This document shows positions 12,366-25,570 of a stretch of DNA of 64,000 nt, in pieces. The stretch spans positions 8,479,001 to 8,543,000 of the forward strand of contig NC_063283.1 in NCBI RefSeq assembly GCF_910591885.1, read 5' to 3'. Each line of letters begins with the position of its first letter. Positions within the stretch are counted from its first letter, which is position 1. The stretch comes from Bombus terrestris (Eukaryota; Arthropoda; Insecta; Hymenoptera; Apidae). Made by a program: the position numbers and the translations under genes. A model generated the notes under the pieces. The model did no database searches, was not told the DNA's origin, and saw only the letters and a program-made list of their open reading frames with translations.

Positions 12366-14115
12366 CCCTTCCGCTCTTCTTCTCTCTTCAACCCAACTTC
12401 AACGTCCTGCAGCCCCTCCTCCTCTCTCCCCCTGCCCCTGCTGCCCCTTCGAGACTCGCCTCGTGCTCCGACAGCGGTAGAAAACGCACACACGAAGAAC
12501 CGCAGCAGTGACTTCACCACCTTCTATTAGCGGCGGAGCGTGGTAAATGGTAGAAAAAGAGAGATGCGGAGAGGATCAACGGTGGCGGAGCCAGTCCAGT
12601 CAGCGAGAGGAGAGATGGTTTAACGCACCAACCACCCTTCACCGTCGAAAGGTGGTGCGTTATAGTGGCACGGCGGCGGTCGGACGACTTGGTCCATACA
12701 CGCGCGCATTTACCTATACGTTCAGCATCGCGAGTGATCGCGCACACGCTCGTAGCGGTGAGCGCACTTATACAGGGAAAGCCGGCTGGTCCATCTCCGC
12801 TCTACGGAAGATACTTATTAAAGGCATCTCTCCCGCAAGCAGCGGCCGGTTGCCGTGGAAACCTGACTCGACCACGCGTGTACGTGTACAAAACGCCCCC
12901 GCCCGCGTGCAAACGTGTGCACACGATATAACGCGACCGTGTGCCTAGACACGTGGAGGCGGCCTAACGTGTGTGCGTGTGATCACACGTCGAGAAAACC
13001 AACAGGGAGGAACAAACAACGGCAAAAGGAGAGGGAGGAGGACAACGACGAGGCGAGTACACGTAGCTGTGTATACAGGGGGACACGCGTGCTCCATTTG
13101 TATGTGTATATATGTCGGCTGTCTGCGTGTACCGCGGCGTTTCACCGTCGAGGGAGGTAGGGGTGAAACAACCCTCTAATAGCCGGGGCGGCGCCTATAC
13201 CCAACCCTAATAGCCCTATCTCGCCCTCGTCTCTCTCGCTTCGGTTCGTTTCTCCTCGAGCATCCTCGCCTCGTCTATCGTCTTTCTTCACTCTTCCAGT
13301 AATTTTCGCCTGCACCGTTTCTTCCTTCTTCTTCACCTCCCATCTTCTTTCGTCGTTCCTCTTTTCTCCTTCCGTCCTTTCCGATTTTCTTCTCGTCTCG
13401 TTTCCCTCGCGCGATTCTTCTCGCTCGTACCCTCGGTTCTTACCAGCTGCGTCTCCGCCAGGAATTCGTCCTTTCCTCCCTTCGTTTCCTCCGCACGACG
13501 AATCGTCCGTCGTCCCACACCCACCATTCTCTCCTTCTCATCTTGTCTTCCCGTTTCTCTGCCCGTGCTTTCCGATCCTCGCCGCACGCTGTTTGTTTAT
13601 TCGATGCCTTTTCACTCTCTATTAGTCTCCCGCACTCCTACATTTTCTGATTAGCCGGATGTCGCGCGTATACACGCTTTACCTACCGCACCCGATTCCG
13701 CGCGCCGGCTTTTCTTTGAACCGGAGGCAACCAGAGCCATCCGATCGATCGCGCCACCCGCCCGCCCCCGTCCCTCACACACCCTCTGGCCCTCCCTCAC
13801 TCGCACCAACGCCACCAACCACCCTCCCCCCTCGTACCAACCAACGACTCACTCCCCTTCTCTCGATCTCTTTTCGTTTCTCTGTCGCGCCTCATCTCTC
13901 CATTCGTGTGTCTCTTCATCCCCCTCCTAAACCACCTCTTTCACCCTCTCTCGTTCTTCTCGTTACTCGGTTGTGTAGAGGAGCGTGTGCGCGGCTCGTT
14001 TTTTACTAGCGCGCGTTCAACGATTCGCGTTTTCGTTTCCGCGATGAACGATCCTTTGGCAACGGTCAACCGCGCTCGGACGGCCAGAGAATGGAGCGGC
14101 CTGTTTGACGGCTAG

Positions 14116-17100
14116 GGCTCTGGCTTTCCACGAATGTCTTTATCTCGCACAGAAACCCGACGCCGGCTCTCCTCTGTTCCTGGGAAAAGAAGGAAAATTT
14201 GATCGCGAGTCTTTTAACGCCGCGAGCGGATAAAAATGCCCGATACTAAGATGCATTTTGTTTTCCTTTTGTATTCGCCACTGTGTTATGTTTCCTGCCC
14301 TTTCTGTCTTCCTTTTGTTTTTTTTTCTTCTTTGTTGCTTGGGAAATTTTTTGTTACAAAGTTTTGCATATGGTGAATATCGCTTGGTTAATTTTCCTGC
14401 TACAATAGATATAGGTTTTCTTATTGCCGGTGTAAGTTGCCAGGTTTCGAGTTTATCTCTGGGACGAAGAACGAAAGTCGACTTACTTCTCACAACAAGA
14501 AGCCGAGATAACATTCGTATGAACTGAACCATGCGCCAAATAATGCAGTCATAAACCACCCCTTTCGGAGATACCATCAAGGGAACTCGAAAGGGTATTA
14601 TGCTGAGGGACACCGGAAGGGAGACGCTTCTAACTTCATCAGACATTCTTTTCATGCCAGAGTGCCTCAATGCACAATCGATCTATTCATCCCCCATTAA
14701 TTACCATTTTATTTATCCCATTAGATGGTAACGTAAACGTTTCACCATCCAGAACCTGTTACTCCTTCCCGAACGAACAAGATTATAAAATGTTTATATG
14801 ATCGTTTCTACAGCCCGAAGATTATCTTCTCAAATAATTATCTCGATAATAATTATGTTTCTTATCGATTAGTCGAGAAAATGATCGAGCACGTCAAATG
14901 CTATAAGAGACATTTTACCATCAAAGAAATTGGTAGTCCCTCTCGGGGAATAGAGAATACGATACAATGCCGATGATAATATCGAAGCAAAATTCGCACG
15001 ATGAAATTTTCTATAGCCTTTGAAGCCACGTTCTTATAAAATGACTCAACGTTCTCGCATTCTGCGCAGAAAATTCGCATCTTCCCCAAGAAATACTCAA
15101 GACCAATACGAAACTCGTTCTAAAACCAAGCCAAACCTTTGCCAATTCAACCACTTGCAATCCGGTAAACCAATCAATCCGGGAACGATCTGAAGAGCGT
15201 TGATTAATCCGGCGATCGATAATAGAAGTCGATGCCCGGCTCCAAGTCGAGCTCGATTTAACATTCGCGACGCGTTCCAGCGCAAGGTTGGAATTTTCCG
15301 AATCGAGAGGGTGGCAGGCGGCTGCTGGGATGGGACGAGATAGAGGTGGGCGGCAGAGAAAATCGAACGAGTAGGCGTCGGGATGACGATTCGCCGGAGC
15401 GTCGACGAAGCGCTCTTGCACCTTTCTCTCGGCGTTTTTTCACGTGCGGTTTCATTTAGCTGGGCGGCAATATCACGGAGACCCAGGTCGTAGTGTACTA
15501 TCTTTTTCACTCCTCTCGTACCGTCTCCACCTTCCTTTCTTCCCTTCTTTCTCTTTGTTCCAACTCTTTCTTTCTTTCGCGCGCGTAATCATCGCGAGCG
15601 CGCGCAAGACTTCCATTTCAGCGTTTCGCAAAGAAAGTCTGTCTCTCCGCGTCTCATCCCTCTCCCTTGTCCTCCTTGTGCTTGCCTCTCGTTGCTCCCG
15701 CGCGCTCGGTTTGCCAGAAACGGCCCGAAACGCAAATCCCAACCCGCGGACCGTCTTCTTTTCGCCTTTGCACAACGCGCACACACGCGCACGTGCCGCG
15801 TTCAAAAGTTTTCTGAACCGTTCGCGGGATTAATGGGGAACGGACGCCATCGCTTGAGCCGCCGCCACCGCCGCCGCCGCCGCGCTACACCGGATAAAGC
15901 GAGAAGGCCACGAAACGCGCTTGGCCGAAATGGAAACGATACTTGGGGGAGTTGTCGCGCGAGTTATCGCCGTCGATGAATCGTCAGTACGGACGTGTTT
16001 GTTAGGGAATTCGTAACCAAAGCGATTTTTGCTTGTTGAAATTTTGAAATCCATCAGTCGATTTTTCGTGATACTGGTGAATTATTCTTGTTAATTCTGC
16101 CGTGTTCTGCGAATGTTTATAGATTTTTACAGAGATCGTGAATTTCGAATTGCAAGCATCTTTTGATCAAATGGTACATAAGTAGCATACTCTTGCTGTA
16201 TCGTATCAAGTATCGATTTAAATGAATTATTATAATCCGATTCGCGTTAGGTTCAAAGGTACAAGCCTTCCAACAATAGCTGAAATTTTTGCAAGAAGTA
16301 CGATGTTCAGGGATACATTTCGTACTATATCAATGGACGTTTACGATAACACGAAATTGGATAAAGATCATAAGATGATCGTATAGTTGGTTACGCGGAA
16401 AGTTGCGTTAAAGTCGACGCGACTGTTGAGAGTTTATGGACTGGTGGAAATTTCTCAAATTAGGAGATCAATTAACTTTAATGTTCCCCTGAGGCCTCTT
16501 AGAACTCCTCTAGTTTTTCATGCCGCATTACGTGCAGATCCGATCGATAAGGTATACCAAGGGCCAAAGTCCTCTTCCGACACGTGATTAAACGTATTTC
16601 CATTAAACACGCAATTTAATCATCACAATCGTCCGATCTCGACTTGATTTCAATCGTCCGAAAAATTTCCACATGGATTGTATCAAATTCGCGAATCCGT
16701 TTGGCAAAAATTTGTTGCACAGTTTGTACATGTCGGACACGCATTTTAACAGGGGTGTGCGTGTAAGCCTTAAGTCTCGAGGGTCGAAACTACGACTTTT
16801 CGTGGACTCGAATGGGCAAACGCTCGGTCCGAGGAATTTTTCCGGCTTCCTTCCGATCCTGTTGAGGAACCGTCCGAAATACATCTGGAAAATGTACGCG
16901 GAAAAAGGCAACGGGAATGTGCAGGAACTTCACAGTCGTCGCGGTTTCGACGGAAGTTATATCGATGGGAATAATTTTTCACGTGATATCGGTCCCTTTT
17001 ATATATAATATCGTTCCTTCCTATCATTATCTAAACGCGCCTTATCTACCATTAAAAGCATTGCTATCGCATTGTATACAAATTTAATGAGAACTCCAGA

Positions 17101-20100
17101 GCATGTTATGAATCGTTTTTCCTACGAATTTATTCAAATAATAATCTGGTATTGAATAGGGAACGGTAACGTACAGACACAAAGAGTTAAAAGGAAGTTT
17201 CGCGTTCGAATCAGATACGATTCGAAATACCGCGAGAACCTTCGGTTGCTTTTATTCGCCACGTTTTTATTGGTTTTGTGAAATGCACGCGTTCTATTAT
17301 GGATACAGCGTAATGTTTCCCCTTCTCGTGAAACGAATATCGAAGATTGAGTTTTTCGAAAAACCAACGCCGTGATATGTATTCGTTTCTTCCGTTTTTT
17401 TTTCTTCTATCCCCTTCCTCCCTTTTCTCTCCTTTTTTTCTTCTTTTTTTTTGGTTTTCTTTATTTCGCTTGACTAGTGCTGCAAGAGCAGAGACTTTTC
17501 ACCGCACACAGGCAGGAAACTTTTTTAATTAATCGCGAGATGTATTCGCCACGAGATCGCGAATAATTGTTGTTCATTTATGATGCTGTAATAAGGAGAA
17601 CAGGCAGGGGGAGGAGGTACGTTTGCTGTTTTAAATGAAATCGGGTATCGGAACATTTTGATGGATCGACTCGCTTTCGCACAAAATGATATCCCGGTTC
17701 GTAAAATGTCCACCAATTTTTGTTCCCTTTGTATTAATATTACATTTATGCAGCCATCGTAACGAGCCGCAGCCTTATTTTCGCGCACAGGTATTGTTTA
17801 CGTAATTGTACCATCATAATCGCGCTCGTCCGTGAATTTTTCGTTAAATTCCCTTTTTTCATCGAACACGCGGTGAATGTTCCTTTATTAAAATAATCAT
17901 AATGCACCGGCCGGCAAACAAGTCCATTTGCATTGTTCCCCCCGACGAAATAACGATGCCTCTTTTTCATCTGATCGCTCATTTATTCCATAATTTTTGC
18001 TCGGCTGGTAATCAAGCCGAATATAAAAGCTCGTGTTTGCGTGCTTTATAACGAATTATTCACCTGTACGTCTAATCACCAATGTTGTAAGTGAGATTTA
18101 TATAAACAACACCAACATTCTTGCGAGATATACCAATATTTTTAGTAAAATATAATTTTGCTAGGTTCGCTAATGCATGAATTAAATTTACAGACTGATG
18201 CGTCCATAAAAAGATATCAAGTGCTGCTTCGAATTATTAATTCGTCGTTAATTTCTACGCTTTGATCGAATTTAAATATGCAATCGGGAAAATCACGCAA
18301 TGTTAAAGAAATATGCGACACACGCGACTACTGCAAATCGACTTAAGCATGTGAGTGTTATTGAGCGATATACGCCTCGTTCTTTTCTTACGTTTCTTGG
18401 GTTTCTCGGGTATCGAGAATACCGTAATTACTCCAATTATTGGAAGGCCACAGAAACACCTCGGGAAAAGAAAAAAGTTGGCACGGATGAGCAATCTTTA
18501 ATTCTTGGCGTGCCGTCCCTACCAGAAAACCATACACCCAGGCTATTTACGAAAGTTACCTAATTTGACCAGCACGATTGTCCTTAGGGAATACGCTAGC
18601 CCTCGTCCATTAACACTACCCCCGGTGTTCGTCCCGGAAATTTAGATCGCATCCCCCTCGTCGACGGTCAAAACGTGAAAACGCCATTATTGACCACAAC
18701 ATTTCGTCACCCCTCTCGTTGTATCGTCCTCACAATTTTAATTTAGTCTGGCCGCCGAATTAAAAATTATCTCTTACGTTAGTTAGTCACCCTTCATCCT
18801 GCGATGATGTGATGATTTTGTCAGATGATAACGTAATCACCGATGCTAGATTAGGGCTAATGAAGGGTGCATGTTTAAGTCATTTAGAAAGATTGCGATT
18901 TTTGACCATTCCTCTTGGAAATATACTTCGTTCTACACGATTCTCGTTCATAAGTCACGAGATAATATTAACGATTTAATCGATAAGTCGGTTATGAAAA
19001 TCCTGCGTTTTTAACGTCCTGCTTGTAAAAGAGAATTGCAAGGATTCGCTTAATATTTTTCTAAGTTGTTCCTTTTGCGTACATTCCATAGTTTTATAAA
19101 ATGTCGCAGCCTTCGATTTGCATATCGAACGCAAACACGTTAAAAACATTGAAAATCGCGCGGTAGTGTCGATAGCCATGCAACAGGCGTCTAGGAACAT
19201 TTAATATTCAATACCGATATAACTTCTATAATATTAAATCCCTCAACTGTTCCCAAGACTTGAATTCCTCCTGCTTGTACGATAGATTAGAAATTCCCGA
19301 AGTTAGAATATCCTCTTATTTGAATAATTCCTAGGTAAACGAATCGATCGAGTGTCCGGCCGTTTAATTTTCCTCGAGTGAGCGGTCGTTTGGCCGGGAC
19401 GACGAGAGGATCTCTCTCGCGTCGGTTCTTTCACGAGAGATCGAGCACGGGCCGGCGAGCCCCGAGCTAGTTCCTTTTTCCGGCGGATCTGGACGTCCGC
19501 TTCGATCGGTCTTCGCACGGAGATTAGCTCGGCGAAAGTAGCGCGGAACCAGTAGAGGGACACCAACACCGCTCCATCTCGAACAAGACAAAAGCAATGT
19601 CTCTTCTCCTCTTGCTCGCAAAAATGAGCCACCGGTTCCTTTTTAATTCGCGTTTACTGTGAACGGCGTCAAGTAATTAGTCGCTTACTCTCTCTCCGGA
19701 TTTAATGTAAGGTATTAGAGCCGGCAGGCGAACCATGGCTTTTCTTCTCGTTGCCTTGTTCCACGACCTTCGGTAGCTCCTCGTTTACCTCCGTCGCCAT
19801 TATGTCCCTCCCCTATCCCATCCACCAGGTTTCAAGCTGTGTGACCGGCCGTTAATCGCTTGTTATCTAACCGCTGCTCTTGAAATCTTTCTCCTCCCTC
19901 CGCCCTCCCAACCTCGCTGACGCTTTTCTTTTTTCTTCTTTACCTGTCAGCTGCGTGTATCCCTCGTTAAAGGTATTATGTCACGGTTGTTCGACTCTGA
20001 TCGATCTCTGTCGAGCACCGCCTTGCTTCGTTCTTCCGTCTCGTTCCGCCATTGTGATGCACGCGCGGGGGTGTCGTGTGTTATGAGTGTTCGATCACGC

Positions 20101-22850
20101 GATTAAGTTTCCCACTGAAGCAACAGTCATCCAACCGGAAGGAACAATCGCGGTGTAACAACTCGAATCAACTCGTTCTCGTGTATAATACCTATGCAGC
20201 TATTTACGAAATTCATCTCTTTACGTATTCATAAGTGGAATATAATCTCCGATAATTTGAGAAACGAGCTTCATCAATTGCACCGAATTCCCAGCGCAAT
20301 TAGCGTCCCTGCTAAAAACCAGCCTCTTCCGTATCCACGGCAGAGATCGGCCACGATCTCGTCGCCCGCTAAACGTGGTCGTCGATCGATCCTCCCGATC
20401 GATCTTCCAGGTGCACGTTGTCCAGGGCGAACGAGAGAGCGAGAGAGAAAGAGAACGATGATACGGTTGGCGCACGGTCTAATTACTCGGCAAAGCAGAT
20501 TCGCGTTCCGGGGATAAAGGGCGGCTTCGGCACGATAATACAAATCGGCCGTGCAAAAACGGCCGGCAGAGGCCACGATCATTGTTGCGGCCCACGGTAA
20601 GAGTATAAATTTCACAGCAGGTCGGCGGGGCGACCGATTTCGGTGGCAGCCTCCGAAACAGACGAGAAAGAAGCATCGGTGGCCATTGAAGGACCATTGC
20701 AAAAAAGAATACCGATTCGTCTAACTGGTTGAAAGACGAAGGTAGAATACAAGGAACAGAAGAGGAGGGACAGAGGACACGTTGCTAGAGGATGGTCGCA
20801 ATATTCCAGGCGAAACTCACGCAGTTCGCGGATGACTGAGTAGTTCTGCCGGCAGTATAATGGGACCCCCCGTGGTAGCTTACCTGCATCATCGACTAAT
20901 CACGCCGGATAATAGGGAACAATGGCGCCCCCGTGAAAAGTGAAGCATACTCACCACTTACCTCCCTGTTCAACCATCACCCCTCTCTATCTTCTATCTT
21001 CCGGCGTCTTTCGTATACTGGATGGCTGTCTCGTTCTATGTCTCTCGGCAAACGCTCGCCCTCTCAGATCGTTCCCGCGAGTCTCTTTCTCTTTTCGCCT
21101 ACGTTTACGAACAACTATCTCCGTCTCCATGCGGAGAGTATATAATCCTCTTACGCACCGGGCACAAAGTAAAATACGGACAACACAAGGCGGTCCGCTC
21201 CGTCGCATCGTGTTCCGGCCTTGCCGATTACACGAAAGACTATTTCTTGGAGAATGGTATGGTCGATTTCGGAAATCGACGCGCTAAATTTGTAAATCCG
21301 TAAGGCTCTTAACTTTTTAACCTTTTTCACGAAACATTTATTATCTATATATATTACATTCTTCTGTCGAGAGGAGAATTGAAATGAATCGTTACGATTA
21401 CAGATTACAACATAATTTAGAAGATTTTCGATCAATTGGTAATTCTTATATGGATTCACGATTTTTTTAATTGTCCTTTATAATCAGTTTTATATCGAAT
21501 TTCTAGCATCGCAGGACAAAATGTTGTAGTAGCGAGGAATACATTAGAAGACTATAGACGATAGATAAAACTACCCGATCAACATTAGCTAGAAAAAATT
21601 AAGCTTGCAAATAACGTGTCGAATAAACTAATTCATCGACAATTTTCCACGTAAAGCGTCGCTTTCACGAAACGCTGATACGATTAGAACGAATGTACCT
21701 CTCGATATAACCTCGTTATAGTACAGTGAAACTAGAGTCGTTTCTCTGGTTCTTTCCGTTCGTCCCTCCGGAGGTTGGTCAACGGTTTCTCGTTACCTAT
21801 GTAGGCGGAGGACCTCCGTGAGGTAACAGACATGTGAACGACGACACACAAACGGTCGTTGGTTCGCTTTGTCGTGCTTTAGACGAAGTTGCTCGCGAGA
21901 CGAGAACGTACGCGTTTGACCCTTTTTACCGGGAACCGCTTTCCTTCCGTGGCGCTCGCCTACGCCGCTGGCCGTGTAATCATTCTCTCCTACTTTCGAG
22001 AGGCAGGCCGCGCTTTCACGCGGACGCTCGAATCGCTTTTGTGCCCTTCCGGCTGGATCCGCGGGAGGACCGGCCCATTATGCCACGCAACGCGCGCGTT
22101 TTGTTAACTTGGGGATGAAAGGGTCGTTAAAGGAGCCCTCCGGACTCGTTAGTCGGCCGTGCCTTCGGTGATTCTTCCGCAAAAAGAGGTGCGAGATGAG
22201 ATCCGAAGCGATACTTGCTCCCTTTGTCGCGTAAATTACATGAAAAAATTTATTTATCGGGGAAAAATTGCTCGTTAAAATGGTTTGCTCGGAATTTCTA
22301 TCTCGGTCGCGTCTCTCTTGTGGGACGAAGATAAGAATGGCGTGGACAAAGGCAGCGGAAGAGCGAAGAAAAAGCGACAGCACGATATCGGTATCATGAT
22401 GGAATCGTGCGGTCCACTCTTAATTTCCGTCGCCTGGCGCTTATTTAAGCCGGAGCGAGTATCGCGAAAGAGCGAGAGAGCCGGAAGACGACAGCGAGGC
22501 ATGGATAGAGACGGGAGGACGACGAGGGTTCCTGACTCGGAACGAGATACCCCCGCGCGGCCGGCTACGTGCTCTCGGGGTATTTGCACGCGCGAATACG
22601 CGGCTCTGATACACCGACGCGCATAATGCATGTGGTTATAGAGAGCGAGAAAGGAGGACCGGAACGGTGAAGAAAAAGAGGGAGCTAACGGATAGAGGTA
22701 ACTAGAGGGTGGCGGTGGAAGGGAGAGAAGCAGTAGATTAGGTGGGTACATCGCGCGACTGCGGCGAGGACGTTGGTATAGAATAGCAGATATAGGTGTA
22801 CGAGAACTACCATCGTGTGGCACACCGGTTAGGAAGAGAGAGCGAGCGAG
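14116..22850. other. Gene-free region upstream of Hmx
   Basis: Moderately AT-rich segments (14.2-19.3 kb) alternate with CpG-rich segments (19.4-22.9 kb). No frame has recognisable protein similarity or convincing splice sites. I found no tRNA, rRNA or transposon signature by eye. It may contain enhancers of the downstream homeobox gene, but that is inferred from position only. Confidence 0.45.
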
Positions 22851-22994
22851 TAGTCGACGAGGCAAGCTAAAATGGGCGGTCGGAGAGGGGGATGACTGAG
22901 GAACGCGAGCCGAGGGGCGAGAAGGGTGGCGAGCAGGGAAGGACAGAGGGAAGCACGGGGTAGTAGAGTGAACGGGGTGTCGAGGGGGGTAGGC

Positions 22995-23000
22995 TATAAA
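22995..23000 (+). promoter_or_regulatory. Possible TATA box
   Basis: TATAAA sits in a GC-rich context about 2 kb upstream of the Hmx start codon. It would place a transcription start near 23025-23030. A match this short may be chance. An untranslated leader of about 1.95 kb, or a 5' UTR intron, would be required. Confidence 0.15.
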
Positions 23001-23619
23001 GGCTAATTGGTTAAAAGCTCACCGCTGGCTGCAGGCTTAAATCAAGATCTTGGAGTGTTATAATGGATAAGTAACACGGCGAGGCACGGCCACCAGCCAG
23101 CGGAGTTGTGTGTTATCCCCACCCCTTGGTTAGCTCTGGCAGAGTAGGTAGGTTCGGTGAGGCAGCGCTACCACCCCCATTCCGCGATCCGCAGGATCGT
23201 CGAGGGCGAGTATCTTTCGAGTTAAGGACGACGCGGCTCACGCGATTGGCCCGCACCTACGGCTACCCCCGTGCCGGATACACTCTGCCACGAGTCATCG
23301 ATCGCGCCTCCACCCTATGAGAAATCGCGACATCCATCCCCCACGGTAAGCCATTTGCTCCGCCCCGCCCCCTGCCCCTCCAACAACGACACCCCTTCTG
23401 GCAACTTGCAGCTTAGCCATCCTCTCTGCTCCCCTCCAACGCGTTCGCCACCCTTCTATCTTCGTTCGTGTTTCATCCCTCTCGTTTCAACCATCCCTTC
23501 GGCCCGTTCGTCTGTCCTTCGGTAGTCGTCTATCTATCCGACGCGCAACACTACCACCCCGTGAGTCTCGGAGCGTGACTCCACGTTCTATCCTTCTTTA
23601 CCCTCCTCCGTCTCCATCT

Positions 23620-23705
23620 TCTCCTCCTCTTTCTCTTTCTCCACCCTGCCTATGCTTCTTCTCTTTCTCTCTCTCACTCTCTCTCTCCCTCTCTCCTTCT
23701 TCGCC
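23620..23705. repeat. CT-rich tract (GAGA-type on minus strand)
   Basis: A nearly uninterrupted polypyrimidine run with CTCTCT blocks lies about 1.3 kb upstream of the Hmx start codon. On the minus strand it reads as GAGAG repeats. This is the motif class recognised by GAGA factor or CLAMP in Drosophila; a role here is inference. Confidence 0.6.
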
Positions 23706-24373
23706 ACTGTTTCTCGCTCGCACTCTCCGTCTCCGCTTCGCTTTCCCTACGTCGCTCCGCGCGCTCCGGCTGCGTGCGCGAATGTTCGAGTAAGGCCCTC
23801 GTTCGTGTGACCTGTGGTTTCTCCGGCGTTTTCCTACCCTTAGTGCGAGCACAGTGCCCATCCGCAGTCCATCATTCGCCACGATACGCATTCGCGATTC
23901 TCGGCTACTTTCACCTCGTTGCTCGTGCTCGCGGCCGACGATTTCCGCGAGTGGATGTCACCGTGTTGTTCCTACCGATTCTTCCAAACGTTCACCCTGT
24001 TGTGCGATTCACCGTGCATCTTCGTGCAAGAGTACTTGACCATGGTTCGTAAATCGTGTAACGATGATCCGATCCGATCCAGTGGTAAATATTAAAAGAA
24101 ACAAAGGGATGCGATCCATCGATCTTGCGTGGGAAAAAAAAAGCGGAACACCGGCGAACGAGTGATTAACGATCAGTGGAAGAGAAAGTGACTCGAGGAA
24201 GTGACTCCGTGTTGCTCTTCGCGGTTTTACACGTACGGCAACGTCTCGCGAATAAACTAGCGGGTCGAAGAGGGGAAGAGAAGATCAGTTTGGGGTGAAG
24301 AAGAGAGGAGAAACGGCTACGTGTCAGGTTGGTAGGCGGTGGTGGGAGGAGGTGCTACCACAAGCGCACAATT

Positions 24374-24392
24374 ACACACACACACACACACA
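24374..24392. repeat. (CA)n microsatellite in the Hmx leader region
   Basis: About nine CA units roughly 600 bases upstream of the Hmx start codon. Confidence 0.9.
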
Positions 24393-24977
24393 TACTCACA
24401 CAAATACATTCGCCTGTATATACGCACAGTATAACGCACACTGTGACGCGCGAATAAAGTCGGAAGGTGGTGGTGGTGGTGGACAGAGGTGGTTGAAGGA
24501 CGAGAGGGGCGAAAGAGGGTGGCTCTGGAAAGGGTGGGCCTTCCAAGTGTCTTGTCTCCTATCATCCTGTCGTCCAGGGTATCGCTTACGAATGTCGCGC
24601 GATCGAGCGATCCGTCTCCGATCCAGCACGACCAGGGACGTTCTGCCATCGAAGGCGTTGCGACGAACCCACTAGTCTACACCGTACAGTTTACCATTAT
24701 CATCGTGTTACGCTCTCCGCTTGATATGCGACGCGAGCCGCGATTCGAACCACTCCGCGTGTCGGATAGACCGTGTTCTGCCGTCGGACCGTCGGCGGAG
24801 GAGCATCCTGTGCTCTTCTGACGGGACGAACGCGTACAACGAGCCGTGTTCAGTGGAACGGATGACTGTTTGCTCGAATCGTGTGCCATTCCAGGGGAAA
24901 CAGAACTCGAGACTGACGCGTTCCGTTCGGGGAACCGTGAACGTCGCTGGAACGGACTCTTTGGACGCGAGTCAACG

Positions 24978-25570
24978 ATGTCTGGTGAAACGGAGATCGA
25001 GGTATCCGTAGTGTCCGAAGAGGATTTGGAACTGGAAGGTTCGAGGAGCAGCTCGACACCGGCGGAGTTGCTTCTACAAGAGAAAAACGGAAAGTCTAGT
25101 TGTGGGTTGAACAATCACCATTCCTTCAGCTTCGACGTAGGCAAACCGGCACTCAGGCCCGCGTGTAACCCTCAGTACACGTCCTTCAGCATCTCTAGCA
25201 TCCTTGGAAGACCCGAGTCACCTCCTATAGACTCTACATCGACGGTGTCCGCTGAAAGGCAATCGTCGGATGTTGACAGAGGCTCGCCATTGCCAACAAC
25301 GAACGCTCAGAATTCCCAGAGAATCGGATCCTCCTGCGACAGCCCTGCAAGGGGTTTGTCCTCGCCTACGTCCTTGAGATTTTCCAACAATCAAAGGGGC
25401 GTCTCGTCGGTCGGTCACACGACAGACAACAGAAACAATGCTACTAACATGGGGATCGTATGTGCTACCAGTGCTACCAGCCCGGCGTCCACTTTCTCTC
25501 CGCCCAGCGACGCCTCTACGAACCCTCTGCTCGGTCACCAAGCGTCGGCCGACTTGGCGATGCTGTCGAG
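24978..25570 (+). CDS. Hmx: Hmx coding exon 1
   Basis: This exon encodes residues 1-197 plus two bases of codon 198. The N-terminus is acidic and Ser-rich. The eh1-like core begins at 25185. The remainder is Ser/Thr/Pro-rich and looks disordered. It ends at a strong donor (GAG followed by GTATGT). The upstream frame is open but its possible initiators are not ATG, so 24978 is the best start. Confidence 0.88.

Larger units (their letters stand above)
9151..14115. other. Gene-free CpG-rich region with strong purine/pyrimidine strand asymmetry
   Basis: This stretch is richer in C+G than its surroundings. It contains long blocks where the plus strand is mostly pyrimidine (about 11.47-11.56, 12.1-12.25, 12.34-12.46, 13.2-13.65 and 13.7-13.96 kb) or mostly purine (about 11.58-11.88 kb). 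These blocks create long open frames on both strands rich in R/E/K or S/P/L, which are composition artefacts. I see no conserved domain and no start-exon-donor chain. It could hold a promoter or untranslated exon of an unrecognised transcript. Confidence 0.45.
22851..24977 (+). promoter_or_regulatory. Probable Hmx promoter region and 5' untranslated sequence
   Basis: This CpG-dense DNA lies directly upstream of the first in-frame ATG of Hmx. It contains a TATAAA hexamer at 22995-23000, a long CT tract around 23620-23705, and a short CA microsatellite at 24374-24392. The reading frame stays open from about 24846 to the ATG at 24978 but has no earlier in-frame ATG, so this part is treated as leader. 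CT/GA tracts are typical of paused developmental promoters bound by GAGA-type factors in insects (established for Drosophila). The transcription start itself is not determined. Confidence 0.4.

Noticed and set aside
11969..12520. 183-residue Arg/Glu/Gly-rich frame on the minus strand
   Set aside because: It arises from purine-rich strand bias. Opposite-strand frames of similar length exist at the same place.
11389..13625. Recurring CTAATAG / CTATTAG heptamers suggesting a binding-site cluster
   Set aside because: The motif recurs throughout the window at a rate not clearly above chance for both strands; a count against shuffled sequence would be needed.
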